Counted from the stretch's first letter, positions 31,532 through 45,310 are shown. The stretch: DNA of 64,000 nt from Glebionis coronaria (GCA_025667525.1 CM046878.1:576394868-576458867); one strand, 5' to 3'. Numbers and translations: made by a program. The notes: generated by a model from the sequence alone, not told the origin.

Positions 31532-33466
31532 TATTTATAATTTATAATTTTATTATGTTTATGATCAAGATCCGATTATTTGTGGGTTTTGAACTATAAG
31601 TGTTTTCTTATTTAAATTCATATTTAAAAAAAATGAAAATGAATATGGATGTTTTGTTGGGCATATGTAAATGCTTTGAATGCCTCATTATAATTTTAGA
31701 ACCGAACAAGAGCCGTTTATATTGAGAAATCCCATGTGTAGTAAAAGAACAAAATCGTCAGTTTCCATTCATATATTCAATTTCGTTTGATTTTTATATG
31801 AAGTCTTGTAAAATTAGAGTGACTGTCTAAATATATGATATCTAATTATATTGATAAATGTATAATTGTTTGTTCTAGGTGGTGAATAAAATGTTTGAAT
31901 TTGAGAAAATTACTATTATATTTTAATAAGAAGTTAGATGAAAATTACAAGTGAGGAGTGGAAGGGTAAATATATAAAATTATGAAATAAGTTACTTATT
32001 GTAGAAACTCTCCTTCACGGACATGTGTTAGTTTTAACCCAAAACAAACAAACTGTAACTGACTTAATAAATTCACTTGTTTTTTTTAATTAAAACATAT
32101 TAAGTTCTTTATCAAACAGCACCTAAAACTTGAAAATGACAAAATTTGAAACTCGTTTGTAGAATCGAATACATATGGTACCATTTGCGTTTTGCCTTTT
32201 ACACCAATAGTTGTAGTATTTAAGAGTTCTGGTTCAAGAATGGTTGAATCAAATTGTTTTCACCTTGTAGATCTCGTGTTCGAATCATTCTACACCTAGA
32301 ACTTCTTTTGACTTTTTATTATTTTTGTCTACTTTTGTGTCAAAGTTTTATTTGATGATTATTATTTGCTATATTTAGTTTCATACTAAACTTTATTACA
32401 ATTGATCATTTTCATCTTCCGTTTTAATTTGATCCAATAAATAATACAGTAGTAGTAAACCTTACGTTTTCATAAATTCAAGTTTATCTTTTTTTTTTCA
32501 AATATTAAAATCTCTTGAACTTTTAATCGTTAAACAAAAAAAATATATTATCACGACGAGCATTTAATTATCTTTTTATAAATGGACATTATGATATACG
32601 TTCGAAAAAAATTATGTTTTTACGTTTCTTACACTTCTAGCGGTTGTATCAATAATTTATTAATGGATTTCGATATCTATTTTAACTAATAAACTAAAAT
32701 AATTTATGAACTCTTTAAGCTTGCAAAATTAAAAACCCTTCCTTAAATAACCCATATGTACTACCCTATCAAGCTTTAGCACTAAAACTGTCATAAAAAC
32801 CATTCCATATTTAAACATCTTTTTTGCAATAATGTTTTGAGGTAATAAAACTAAATCACACATGAAACAAATTTTTTTAGAAAATGATAACAATAACATT
32901 TCTATGTTAAACTTTCATGTTTACACCAATTTAATTAACAGGCATGTAAAAATTAAAAACATACCTTAAATAATTTAAATGTACAACTATTTTATGCATA
33001 AACATTAAAATCACCATAAAAACATTGTCTTATTTAACTTGATTTTTGGTAAAATTTAACTGGGCTATTACATTTGGGTGAATCAAAACTAAATCCCATT
33101 CAACAATGGTTCAAATAGCCATTTAATGTGTTACCATATATACATCATCTTTTTTGTTACAAAATGTATTATCAAGAAAATTTTTAGCACAAGCCGTGCA
33201 TCACTAAGCAACATTAAGAAACACTTTTATCAAGCACAAACAATTCATTTTGTAAATTCGTTTTGTAAATAAAAAGTATAAACAAAATATTTTTTTTTAA
33301 ATCTAAAAATATTGATAACGGATGGTAATTAAAAAAAATTTAAAAAATATAACCAAATTTTTAATAAATACTGTTATTCTTTTACAAAAACATAATTATT
33401 TTAATAAAGTGAAAAATGTTAAATTAATTTTGTTAAACAAATTGAAATATTAGTTAATATATGTTT
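31532..33466. other. Unassigned AT-rich DNA with old repeats
   Basis: No gene. A diverged unit of about 120 bp (ccttaaata...gtacaact...cataaaaac) occurs near 32700-32830, 32935-33050 and again at 33880-34000. Confidence 0.45.
32190..32310 (+). mobile_element. SINE-like copy
   Basis: An A-box-like tggttgaatcaaa is followed about 30 bp later by the B-box gttcgaatc, as in tRNA-derived SINEs. Ends not defined. Confidence 0.45.
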
Positions 33467-33773
33467 GAGAGAATTGCATAAATCATTCTTTAAATTTGGT
33501 CATTTTGCATGTTTCGTCCCAAATATTTTGAAAGTGCCGATATCGTCCTAAAATTAAACTATTTCGTAAATTTTCATCCTTAATGTTTAGTCATTTTGCA
33601 GGTTTCGTCCTAAAAGTTTTAGTTATTTTGCAGGTTTCGTCCCAATAATTTTTCTTATAAGGACGATACTTGCATTAAAGTTTCCCCACAGGGATAATCC
33701 TTGCACTTTCCTAACATTTAGGACGAAACATGCAATTTAGCGAAACTTTAAAGACGATTTATGAAATTTACTC
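33467..33773. mobile_element. Short MULE-type MITE
   Basis: A 307-bp element with inverted ends (gagagaattgcataaatc; other end on the opposite strand gagtaaatttcataaatc) and an exact 9-bp target duplication tatatgttt at 33458-33466 and 33774-33782. Internal gcaggtttcgtcc words repeat. Confidence 0.9.
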
Positions 33774-33782
33774 TATATGTTT

Positions 33783-34133
33783 CAAACAAAATATAAATAG
33801 AAGTTATTTACAATTTTAAGGAAGGTTGGCTTAAATATTATGGCTTAAATATTTGTAACAAAATTTTCTTAAAATAAACTGAAATAATTTACAACCTCTT
33901 AAAGCTTAAAAATTTGAACATTCCTTAAATATCAAATGTGTACAACTCCTTTAAGCTTAAAATTTTAGTGAGTCATAAAAACAATTTCATAATTACATTA
34001 CTTGATAAACCGGTTTTAAGTTTCTCTGAATTAAAAGTTATTTATGTAAAATCATAAAATAATTTAATGTCATAATATATTTAAGTAAGTTAATAAATAT
34101 TTTTGAAAAAAAAGATTCTTAAACGGAGTACAA
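33783..34133. other. Unassigned AT-rich DNA
   Basis: Contains the third copy of the diverged 120-bp repeat (33880-34000). No gene. Confidence 0.4.
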
Positions 34134-34494
34134 GTATAGTTCTAAATAGCTCGCTATAGTTCGCTTTAAGGCGCGCTAAAGCTTGAGGCGTGACCTCCGC
34201 GCTACGTAATAGGTCAAGGCGCGCTACGACTTGAGGTGGGGTTAGTTTTTGAATTCAACTCCAAAAAATAAGTATTATTATATGTAAAGAGAGTTTTCTA
34301 GCATTAATTATTATGTACAACATTTATTATGAACATAATATAAATATAGTATTGAAATAAATAAAACAAATAAATATTTTTATATGTTGTGCCGCTATAA
34401 ACCACGCTATAAAAACGCTAAAGCTTCGCTTTATCCGCTAAAGCGTGTACCTTGGACATGCCGCAATGCCACGCTTCACGCTATTTATAACGAT
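34134..34494. mobile_element. hAT-like non-autonomous element
   Basis: About 361 bp with imperfect inverted ends (agttctaaatagc and, on the other strand, cgttataaatagc) and an 8-bp duplication gagtacaa at 34126-34133 and 34495-34502. Rich in gcgctaaagc and cgctataa words. Confidence 0.6.
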
Positions 34495-37400
34495 GAGTAC
34501 AACAATTAATATTGATAAGATTAAAAAAATTTAAGTGATTTAATGCATTGACTAATAATCAATAGAAAGTTTGAAAATGTGTTTTAACGTCATCAAAGCA
34601 TTCCAGAAATAAAAATCATCTTTAAACTCTAATACATTCCACCTGTTCTTCACCATTTCAAAATCAAAACGTCTTTCATATTATTCAAATTCAAAAACAC
34701 CTATACACACCTATAAACAATCTACATCTCATATTTTTCTTTAACCATTCATTCTAATTAAATTTTTTTCTTGCAGGTTTACATCATCCAGAAAATCGAG
34801 ATTTGTTAAGAATCATCTACACCGGGTAAAGTGTATATTTGCTTTCGAAGAATAAATTTAGTTTTTTTTCGTTTCAATTCCTTTGTAAAAGTTGTGCTCA
34901 AAATGGTCCAGTTTTGTTTTCAGGAAGAAACCATGATGATATGTTTTACCATGTCATGAGAACCAATGAAGCATTTATATTATGATCATGCATATGAAAG
35001 TTTTAATTACAGCCTTATAGGAATATGTTAGCAAAAAGTTTTAATTCCATTCAGTTATGATCAAATTACTCTTTTGCAGTTTACAATGAAATGGCCAAAT
35101 TTTCTTTATATGCAGCGGTTGCACAATTTTCTCACTTTGATATGAACCCCACGGGTGGAGGTATGCTACTTTACATTGTTCTTTTGCAAATTGCAACTTT
35201 ATTTTCTTTTTATATTTGCATATTTTTTTGGGATAAACTATTTGCAGATCTTTTGCAATCTTAAAAAAAGGTTTAGTTTCTTGAAGGCATGCATGTGTTA
35301 AGGTTAATACTGGATTTAATGTTTAAATAGATGTCAAGCATGTCTACATGTTTAAAGTTTAATGCTAAGAAAATGCGTTAGCCTTAGAAAAAAGGATATG
35401 GTCATATCAAATTGTTTTGAAATTGGGTCAGGTTATAAAGACCCCCCTAAACTCCTATATATACCCCCTGTTTTTTATTTATTTTTTATTTTTTTTTAAT
35501 TTTTTTTTTTAATTTTTTTTTAATTTTTATAATTTTGGTTTTGTTATAAAACTGTGAATCGGAAAATACAGAATCAAAAAAATAAAGTTTAACAGGTTAA
35601 AACTGTTAAACAGTCAAAAATACGGAACAAAAACTTATAAAAAACTGTCCTGAAAAAAACTGGGAGACAAAAAGTACACAAATAGTGTACTTTTTGTACT
35701 TATTTTGTGGGGTAGGGGGTACCAATAGGGGTACCCTTTGAAATTATGGTAGTGGTTAGGGCCTAATTGTACCTTTTCTAACGGGGGTGACGAGGACTCA
35801 TGAACATGTAGCATCAATTGCAATTGTGGTTACGACTAATCACTTATTGTAAATTTTATGTCTATGACGAGGTAACTTTTAGCAACTTTCATTATTTTAC
35901 CCATCTTCATATCTTCGACCTCTCTACCCCGTTCTCATGTAGATAACTATTTTAGTTGAATCATTTGGCCCGTTTGTGATAAATCACAAGTATGATCAAC
36001 CCATTACCATATGGCACCTATAATTGATGTCATAAATGCCTTTTTTTGTGCAGGTTGTGATATTAACTGAAGGTACTTTCATTGGTTATGGTCCAACATT
36101 TTGATAGACAATCGAGAATAAAATTCCAAAAAACGAACTTTGTGAGATGCTTCTATGTTGAAACCAACGTTAATCGCATAGTAAAGATGGTTTACGTTAG
36201 AACTTCAACTAAAAAACTCATCTAAGTATATTGCTATTCATATATTTAGTAAGATTAGTTTTGTTATTGCTAAAGTAGGGGGGTCCGGATATTATTTTGG
36301 CATTCCACTAATTTGTTGTAAATCATATTACTCTAATATAAAAGAAATTATTATTATTAATTTTTTATTATTATAACATTAATTTATTAGAATTTATATG
36401 ACCTACAATAATATAGTGGGAAACCGAGATAGCCCTCACTTCTCTAGCAATAGCAAAGCCTATTGTATTAAAAGGATGATCGATTTTGCACCGGGACATG
36501 TGGTAGTTGAGGCTGCACAACGTAAACGCGTCAAGTATAAAGCTAAATGTGGTTTCTTTCTTTCTTTTGAGAAACTTGAAACGGATGCAATGAACTTACT
36601 AAAACGGCCGAATAAAGCATTACTGTATTATTATTATTATTATTGTAATATCAAAATACATTTTTTATCTACTCTTTTAAGTTTTTTTTTTGGCTTATAA
36701 GGGTCTTCATAAAAATGGCAAATCTCTTTGTGCGCTGGCAATGGTTCATGCTCGCAAAGCTTTATTCTCTCAATGCTTCATTCTTGCATATTCAAATTGA
36801 AATGTTGCACAGTATGGTACTAAATCGTACGCCATTGTGATCTAAGCAATACGATAATATTATGTGACATAATAAGATAATTGGCTTATCTAATTTTGTC
36901 TTATGATTTTGCAAACAATATTTGGTGGATTAAACCTCCCTTGGATCTTAGTTGGTGGACTAACGACTTGATTTTATTTAAAGAAAGATAAAGTACTTAT
37001 TATCAATGTTGATGCTTATTATAGTTTGTATGTAATTAATGCATGTTTAATAACCTTAAAACTTAACGATACTCCTCAAAAAATTATAAATCCAGTTGTT
37101 TGAATTGCTAATAAAAATCATTTTATGTTAAGATGTACAACCACATCGGGTTAATCCCGAGACCTTTTCCAACTCTTCACTGGCCACCCCAAGCTTATAC
37201 CTTAAATCCTTAATGTACCATAATTGTAGTATATTTTAAAATTTTATATTACGATACATCAAAGGGTGTAGATATTAACTGTTCGTATCACATTATGCAG
37301 AAAGTTTATAAGACCCAAGTTGTTTAACTTTTTTGGAACCAAACCTTATAAGACTCCTCACCAAATTGACCCTAACATAAGGTAAATATGTTACTTGGAG

Positions 37401-38951
37401 ACTAATCTTAAAAAATTTAAAAGACATAACATGATTTCATCATTTGCAAAATCAGAACCTTAAGCTTATTTTCATTTAGTAACTTTTTGAGATCTTATGG
37501 CAGTCTGTCTCAAGCAATTTTTCATTTAATCTGTACCAACATACATATTCTTATTTCGTTTATATGAATGAAACAAAATCTGAAACCATTAGACTTCTCA
37601 AAAAATTCAAGACATTTTATAATAACACAAAGATAGTTTAAAAACCTTAATCCAGACAAAAAATAGTAAGAACTACTCACTCCGTCATAAAATTATTGTC
37701 CTTTAGCAAAAAACACATATTTTAATTAAAGTGCAATTATTACAACTATCTCTCTCTTAATTTTTAGCACAATGACAATTTTATTTTTAACAAATTAATT
37801 CATTTTTTTTAAGTTTGTAATAAAAATTTAAAACAAAGATAATATGGTAAATTTCATCAAACTTCCCTATCTATTTTTAATAGTGAACAATAATTTTAGG
37901 ACCAACTAAAATAGATAAATAAACTATAATTTTGAAACGAAAAGACTAATAATTTTGACAAAGTTCACATATGACCCATTTGTTGCATCGATGTGTGTAG
38001 GAATTTGTTACGAAAATGTTGGTACAATCTTGGTGGCTACACTAAACACATATGCGTACCCATTTGTTGCATCAATGTGTGTAGGAATTTGTTAAAAAAT
38101 TAAATTTTACCTTTCAAGTTTTGTACCTGATAACATGATAATATTTTATATCTAACAGTAATCTGATTCTATAATATTGTTGTGTTATCGAGTTCCGGTT
38201 AAAATGATATGATAAACTATTTTAACTCGACTCGACAAGTTTTTTTGGGTCAACCTCATATTACTGACCCCCTTATGTGTATATTATTGAGTTGTTAAAA
38301 AATGTCTTTTTTATGGTTGTTAAATATAATTCAATTAATTTATTTACTTTGATTGGTTAAAAGTTTATTTATTAGGTTGTTTTATTGGTGATCACATGGT
38401 TCTTATATTTGATATTTTAATTATGGTTAAAGTTATTATTATTTTAAACGTATAATAATTATAATTTACATACTAGGAGAAGATAAACGGGCAACAAGCT
38501 GCGCCGCTAGCCCTTTTTGTATTGCAAAACCAAGTCTATTAAATACAACGTTAACACATATTTTTGCATATGTCTACAATGTTAACACATTGCTTATTAT
38601 TCTCTTCAAAATTATAATGTAAACTATTTACTTCTTTTTGTTATATGTTAATTAATTGATGGGTTCGATCACTTTCAAAAGATGATTTTGTTTTCATTCG
38701 ACTAATAGGTGCTCATGGAATGGACTTTATCTATTGACCTAGCACTTATATGTATCATATGCCATTCAAATGAATCAAGACGAAAGTGCATAAACATGTA
38801 TGATGGAGATTGTTACAAGTTCAAACATTTATCGAATAATTCACATTTTTCTTATTATTATTTATTTCATGTATTAATGGAACGTGTTTACATTCTCTTA
38901 TTTTTTTTCCATCTTTGTAAATGTTTCTTTCTAGATTTGAAAATGTGAGAA
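34495..38951. other. Unassigned; a few exon-like patches
   Basis: Mostly AT-rich. Exon-like patches on the + strand, none identified: 35093-35160 (open, followed by gtatgc), about 36058-36105 (after a gtgcag acceptor, VVILTEGTFIGYGP) and 36440-36615 (EAAQRKRVKYKAKC). They may be relics of a mobile element, since a Helitron helicase fragment follows. The segment 37675-37910 resembles a Stowaway-type MITE (actccgtcataaaattattg and its inverse). Confidence 0.35.
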
Positions 38952-39200
38952 ATGCCTTTTAGAAACATGACAATGGTATTTGGAGGAAATTTTAGACAAG
39001 TTCTCCCTGTTATTACAAAAGGTTCGTGGAAATACATTATAAGTGTAACCCTAAAGCACTCATACTTATGGGATCATTGGAAAGTTCTTAAGTTGATCGC
39101 GAACATGAGGAAAACTGGTGGTGCAAAACCTGAGGATGTTGATGAAATACAAGAATTTGTAGAGTTGATACTAAAGGTAGGAAACAATGAGCTTGTAGAG
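38952..39200 (+). pseudogene. Helitron helicase (PIF1-type) fragment
   Basis: The frame reads VFGGNFRQVLPVITKG, then LKHSYLWDHWKVLKLIANMR and a DEIQEFVELILKVG segment. This is the Q-containing helicase motif region of Helitron RepHel proteins, where FGGDFRQ is usual; the aspartate is N here. Only about 80 codons are left of a protein of over 1,000, and upstream sequence has stops. After 39200 the frame stays open to 39326 but with unrelated residues. Confidence 0.75.
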
Positions 39201-39202
39201 TT

Positions 39203-39227
39203 GATGAGTTTAAAATTTAAACTCATC
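39203..39227. repeat. 25-bp perfect inverted repeat
   Basis: Two 12-base arms (gatgagtttaaa and its complement) around one central base. It sits exactly where the helicase homology stops. Confidence 0.85.
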
Positions 39228-39326
39228 AGGAAGTATGAACGGCCTTGGAGTGTTCACAGCTGGTGGCCGTCTAGCCGCTTGAACCGCTCGGTTTGGAATA
39301 ATAATGTTCTCTTTAGGATTTTTTGA

Positions 39327-40431
39327 GTATGGCCGTCCAGACAAACTTATGCGGCCTTATGGCCTCCCGGCCTCCATTTATCCTCTACTGGATCAACTTG
39401 AAAACCGAACTTAATTTAAATTTGATTTTCGATTCGTTAAATGTATAATTTGAAGTCAGCTTGGTTAGTTTTTTAATTTCCTAAAGTTATTTGCAAACGA
39501 ACCAATAAGCACCCGTGGATAAAATTATATTGAGTAAAATGCAAATATAGTCACTCTGGTATGTCAATTTTGCATATATCTTACTCGATCTTTTGAAAAT
39601 ACAGACAGGTTACCTGTAGGGATAGTTTAATTCTATTTTGATACTTTGACGTGAATGAGGTTATGTGTTGACCATTGGTTTATTTAAAGGACAAAATGGT
39701 TTTTTCTATATTTTTTACGATCACAGATTCTATCTAATTTATACCCGACTGTGTTTTAAAGCCCGATCCATAACAACAAAAAATACAACTGACGATTTGT
39801 AAAATCCGACTGTATCTTTACAACAGAGACATATATGTCTAAAAAGCTAACGAAGAACAACCGACAATAATAGAGAACTGGCTATGATTTAAAGTACTCG
39901 AAAAAGGCAAAAAAAACAACTAGTCGATATATAAGACACAAACCGAAGTCTTAAACCAAATCCAGCATATCTTTGAGAATAATATATCGTAGAAACCGAG
40001 AAAACATATCGAACTTGACTAACAACATAACATACTGAAGTTCGGTGTTCGGTCCCCATTTTTTTCATATTCGGGTCATCGATCTGGTTCGGTCATACGC
40101 CTAACCGACCATTATGGTTTGTTAAGCCTAACATACTCGAACCTTCTGATTAGCGTTGACCAGATCCTGTATTATAAGATATACGATATGGTATGCGATT
40201 ATAACGTGAGTCCCAATTTACATGTGCAGTCCAACAAAATATATATAATAAGCAAAATTTATTTCTTTTATCAATGTGGGATTAAAAACTCAAAATAGAT
40301 ATGTGTTAACCTTTTTTTAATTTTAACTACTTGCCTTAATATATACTAGTACGTGTCTAATTAAGGCATTTCAAAAGAACATCAAAATCACATAGGTCAC
40401 CATTTTCTTATGGGACCGTATATATCCTGAT
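39327..40431. other. Unassigned DNA
   Basis: A GC-rich ggccgtcc/ggccttatggcc cluster near 39240-39385. No gene. Confidence 0.45.
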
Positions 40432-40870
40432 TTCGAGGGACTCAAAGCATGATTGTGCTCCAAAGATATACGAGATGTCACGCAGTTTCCATTATCATAC
40501 ACGATCACACGAACTTTTGCCTTACAACCGGTTTTAGTCACGAGTCTCGTCCTTTTAGATCGAGGGTTAGTGCTGTTATGTACGCCTCCTTTATCACATC
40601 CAATAGCATACTATATTCTATCGCGTTCTTTTCTTACACTTGATTTTCGAAGACCAAATCCAACTTTGTATGCGTATGCACTAAAATATTCATAAAGTTT
40701 ACCTTATGTATCAAACTTCATTCTAGGAGCATGAATATGTTGGGTTTGAGAAGGTTCAACATCTTTTGGAATTCGTTCGACCGTATTTGCATCATTTTGA
40801 ATAGGGTACGTTTCAATATCCTTAGAATTTAGAATTGTACCATCGTGTATTGTCTTTGTTAGCAAGGTTG
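40432..40870 (-). pseudogene. FAR1/FHY3-type (MULE-derived) DNA-binding domain pseudogene
   Basis: One minus-strand frame runs from about 40870 to 40432, broken by a TAA and a TAG. It shows the FAR1 domain: APRMKFDT, KLYEYFSAYAYKVGFGLRKS, TGCKAKVRVIVYDNGN and ISLEHNHALSPSKS, including the C and H-x-H residues of its zinc-binding fold. FAR1-related proteins derive from Mutator-like transposases. The catalytic MULE domain and SWIM finger that should follow are absent. Several + strand open frames here (40449-40695) are shadows. Confidence 0.8.
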
Positions 40871-41175
40871 GAGTTAAGGGGGTTCCTGCGGGTGTCCGTG
40901 ACCTTTATGAATTTTTTTTGCCTAGTGTTAATTTGTGAAGAAAAATCGTTTTTTTTCTAAATGCATTTTAAATGCATCCATTCAATCGGAACGTGTTTCT
41001 ACCATTCTTTTCAATTCACTTTTTATATCTCTTATATTACGGTTAAAAAATTTGTCCACCCGATCATATTTCATCCTAACTTCGTCCCTGTTTATTAGTT
41101 TCGAACACATAAATTGATCAAAACGGGAATCAATCGCGTCACTTACTTTAACTTCCATTCTTGAAACTCACAGTG
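40871..41175. other. Unassigned DNA
   Basis: A short + strand open stretch at 40935-41117 has no recognisable protein. Confidence 0.4.
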
Positions 41176-41303
41176 TTTGATGTAAAAGAGAATTACAACA
41201 CAAGCAATTACTCTGTAACATAATCTCTTACGTCAAATCTTAAATGTAATACGTCCATTCAATATTTATTTACATGGTTTCTTTAATTCTCTTTTACATC
41301 AAA
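41176..41303. repeat. 128-bp foldback with perfect 20-bp arms
   Basis: TTTGATGTAAAAGAGAATTA at 41176-41195 has its exact inverse at 41284-41303. No flanking duplication was seen. It could be a small MITE or a hairpin-forming transcript source. Confidence 0.8.
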
Positions 41304-41759
41304 TATATGTTATGAATATTGATAATAACTTTTGTGTAGAGATTAATTACGCACGGGGTTTTGATAAAAAAGTATTAGTTACGTGTTTATAATAAATAGT
41401 TTGAGTTTAGCTTATTACATATGTTATTAAGCATAAATAATTTTATGTTTTGATGTGCATAATCGTATATGTTAAATGCTAAACTACACTTAAGTATTAG
41501 TTGTCAAGTAACACTTCAATAAAACATTGTAAATTTGTAATCAGACTATCCTTTCTTACCCAACAAAACTTCATAATAAAGATCATATAGTTTCACAATA
41601 GGGTGACAGATTAGCTTAGGTTTGGGTTAACGGGACACAGAACCTTCAACCATCTGTACTGCTTCATTCGGGTGACAAGTCGTTGTTAAATATGATCACT
41701 AAGGTTGGTTCTTGGAAGATCTTTTGCTGCCAAAACAGTTTATGGTGCCAGTTTTCTAC

Positions 41760-44720
41760 CTCTATTTTCTGTAAAGCAATACTTGAAGCAAATATTCTCC
41801 ATCTCTTTGATCTCTTTCCTTATTATTGGGAGACCACATAGAGCGTAGCCACGTTTGACATCTGTCACATTCCACCCGCTGCAAGAAACAATGATAAGTA
41901 TATTCTATTTTAAAAGAAACAAAAGATCAAGAAATAAGAACTAAACTTACGTTGTTGTCTCGTTCCTAATTGTTCTTTTCCTAAATAAGAACTAAACTTA
42001 CGTTGTTGTCTCGTTCCTAATTGTTCTTTTCCTTTTCTAACTCTGCTTTAAAAAAAAGAACCTCCAATTGGTAATTCAATAGTAGAACCAGATCCCATGT
42101 AGCATATTGTACATATGCAATGTTGTGGTTTTGTGTTTGTGACACTGTTCTACTTTTCTATTGACCGATGATATGAAGCATTTAGCGGGATCTGGACGGA
42201 AGTCACAAAATGTGCAATAGATGGGTGCAGGCACCAACATATAATCGAAACAACTCCATCTTCAAACCTAAATAAAGCTATATATATATATATACATTTA
42301 CAATGTTTTCTAGTGACTTATACCTTTACATTAAGGTTGGACGTAATGGTGCCCCATCCACACGTGCAATGGGTATTATTATTTGATAGACATCGTGTCA
42401 TTTACTTTCTCGAATACTAAGAGAGTTTGACTATTTGAAGTCCGCTCGTGTTCTAAATCACTGATTTTATGCGCGAAGCTTGTTCTAGAATGTGGATATT
42501 TGCTTGCAAAGTCTTTTCTGATTCCTGCATTTGTGTGCAGATCTAAAGTGTTACATCAACTAACATCAGAATAAGTAGTGGCTGAATAAAAAATAATCAA
42601 AAGGGGTTGGTCTCTTTTTTATTTACTTGGCTTGTTATGGGGAGTGTGGCATTTCAGAATCACACCTTATGTTGGATTTTCAAGACATGAATCGCCCATG
42701 GTCTTGATCAATAGTTTTATCCAAAATCTGCACTAAAACATGATCATAAAACTGAATTTATCTTGAATCGGGATCTTTTGGCTCCACTTTATCTCTGTTT
42801 TACCGAGGGAGCAACCCCATTTGAGATCTACTTACAAATCTTTGATTCCTGTGAGGAATAAGAAAGTCTATTTTTTGGTGTTCTTCCATAACACACTTGC
42901 AAATTTATATGGCATGTAACTATCATTTAAAAAAATATCTAAATTATATAAATTCCATGGTTGTTTATATTAAGGTCTTATGGGCTTAGAATAAGCTCAT
43001 GGAAACACTAAAAGTTAAGGGCAGAATTGCTAATTAATGACGTAATGTTCCAAAAAGAGATTAAGTTGTTTAGTGCATGAATTTTGGACAACAACTTTTA
43101 GCAGCAACACAACTTAGCACATGTTTTTGGTGAATGTATCTGGCTTAAAAGGTCAAAGTTTGCCTTAGTTAACTTACTGATGGAATTTGTGTCTCTTGCA
43201 ATAATAAGTTTAAGTCTTTAGTATTCTAAGACCCCCCAACAGCTAAAAACCAAACAACTTAACGTGTCCTCAATGATATTTATTTGTTTTTATTCATTAA
43301 AAAACTTATGTATATATCCGTTGTTGGTCGATCCTGATCAATTTTAATCAAAAGTCGGGTGAAGTCAGCAAAAACTGGTTAAAAGGAAACATATAAAAAC
43401 CTTTCTACATTATTACGCAGAGTTAATGACTTTATATATTACTAACTTTTATAATTATTTGAGCATACAAAGGTGTTTCGGGTGAATCCAACCAGGCCCA
43501 TTCTGTATCGACTTTTGACCCTACATAAAACTTACCCATTTGACCTGTTACCCAACCCGTCTATGTTACCCAACCCGTTTATGTTTTCACCTTTACCTCC
43601 TACTTTAGAACATACCATATTCATATGAAGGGGCAGTCACAATCATAGCCTGTTGACAATAAATGCACCACCTGTAGTCCTTACCAAAATTGGTTCCTCC
43701 ATGGTAATGTCAAGATTAAAGAAAATAATCTCTACTTGCTAAAAAAACATTAGAGAAAAAGCAATGTTATGTAGTACAAATCTAAAAGAAACACAACCTA
43801 TTTTAGAAAAAGAACCGTAAAACAAAGCGTAATGCATAAACACCATCATTTTAGACCTTTTTAAAATAACATAAAGATAGCAATTTCGACGTATTTACTT
43901 ATAAACATTAAGAATATATCAAAATTCAGCAAGGTTGAAACGACAATGCCTTTTCTTGTACCATACTGCTTTCAAAAAATAATGACAACTTAATTCTAAT
44001 TGACTTGCAACAACAACGTAACTATACCAAAGAGTAGTTTTCCTCTCTATTGATGTAATATTTATGTGGGTTATAAAAGTGATAATTGCGACATGAAGAA
44101 TCAGTGTTGTAGTTGTTTTCCATCCAAACGCTCAAATGTTGTTATTTGCGTTTAAGGAACAGTAAACAATTAGCTGAAACTTAGCAATCGTAAACACCTT
44201 AGCAGAGTACAACTTAAAAAATGTGTTATCTTTTACCTGATTCACCAAGACATTCAGGACTGTGGGCCTATAATATTGTATTATTGATATCGTTGTTGTG
44301 TGATTTGTACAGGGAATCCATTAAAGCTAAATCTTATTTTTGCAACTCATTAAATATGAATCAATTGATCCAACCTGTAACATTTACTGATATAAAAACA
44401 AAATTAATTCGACCTAAAATCCAAACCATGAACTTAAAATCAAAATCAATAAATCAACAGCATAAGAACATATATCACACGACACTCATCACAAAATTCA
44501 CACCTTTATAAACAAAATCCACTAACTCATTACAGTAACAATTAGATAAATAAAAAAATAGGGATAATCGATACCATTGGTGAGAAACTGTCGATTACAT
44601 AATCGAAAGTAGTGGTTGATTATGATGAATTGAAAGGAAGGAAACTGCATGATGATTTTGATCAGAGATGAAGAACTGATCCCTTAAACAATCCGATTGG
44701 GGTTACAGAAGTTTTTTTTA
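41760..44720 (-). other. Possible unidentified minus-strand gene or remnant
   Basis: Several exon-like segments share the minus strand. A leader-like segment at about 44720-44574 ends caatg before a gtatcg donor-like site. A charged helical segment at about 42544-42430 follows a ctttag acceptor. A segment at about 41871-41760 follows a cttgcag acceptor. None could be identified, and frames are short, so this may be a decayed gene or chance. The + strand open frame 44221-44511 shows no recognisable protein. Confidence 0.2.
41932..42033. repeat. 51-bp tandem duplication
   Basis: Two consecutive 51-bp copies begin aaataagaactaaacttacg at 41932 and 41983. Confidence 0.9.
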
Positions 44721-45189
44721 TGTGAGATGGCGTGGGCTTCGATGTTTTGTTATTTTAACCCAAGTTTTTTATGGATCTAACCCGTTTTCTTAAAGTTTCT
44801 TTTTTTCGTTTTTTGCTTTAAGTTTTGCTCATTTAGATCCGTTTTTGTAAAGTTTTGTTATTTATACTTTTGACACGTATACTTTTCTGCTTAATATTCA
44901 ACAAAACCGAATTTAAATATTTTTCTTCTAAATTAAGAAATATTTATGATTCTTTTATTAATAACAAAGGAATAAATTAAGTGATTATTTCCTGCTAAGG
45001 AAAGAATCGTTTAAAAAAGTCTCTACTTTGTATTTTGCTTTACAAAGAAAAAGATTAAACAAGGGTGAAATGGGAATAACAAAATTTGATTTTTTAGAAT
45101 ATATAATTAATGACAGGCTGTCACCAAGGCCTAATTAGTATGCATTATTTTTCTATTTTAAAATACATTTTTACAGTAATAGATATATA
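44721..45189. other. Unassigned AT-rich DNA
   Basis: Nothing seen. Confidence 0.5.
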
Positions 45190-45310
45190 AAAATGAAAAT
45201 GAGATATCATGTGACTTGATGGCTAAACATGTTTTCTCTCAAACTGAAGTCTCGTGTTCGAGTCATCCAGCCCATAGGTATTCTTTTTTTAATCAAATCC
45301 ATGCTGAATA
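45190..45310 (+). mobile_element. SINE-like copy
   Basis: gacttgatggctaaac (A-box-like) and gtgttcgagtc (B-box) about 35 bp apart. Confidence 0.45.
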
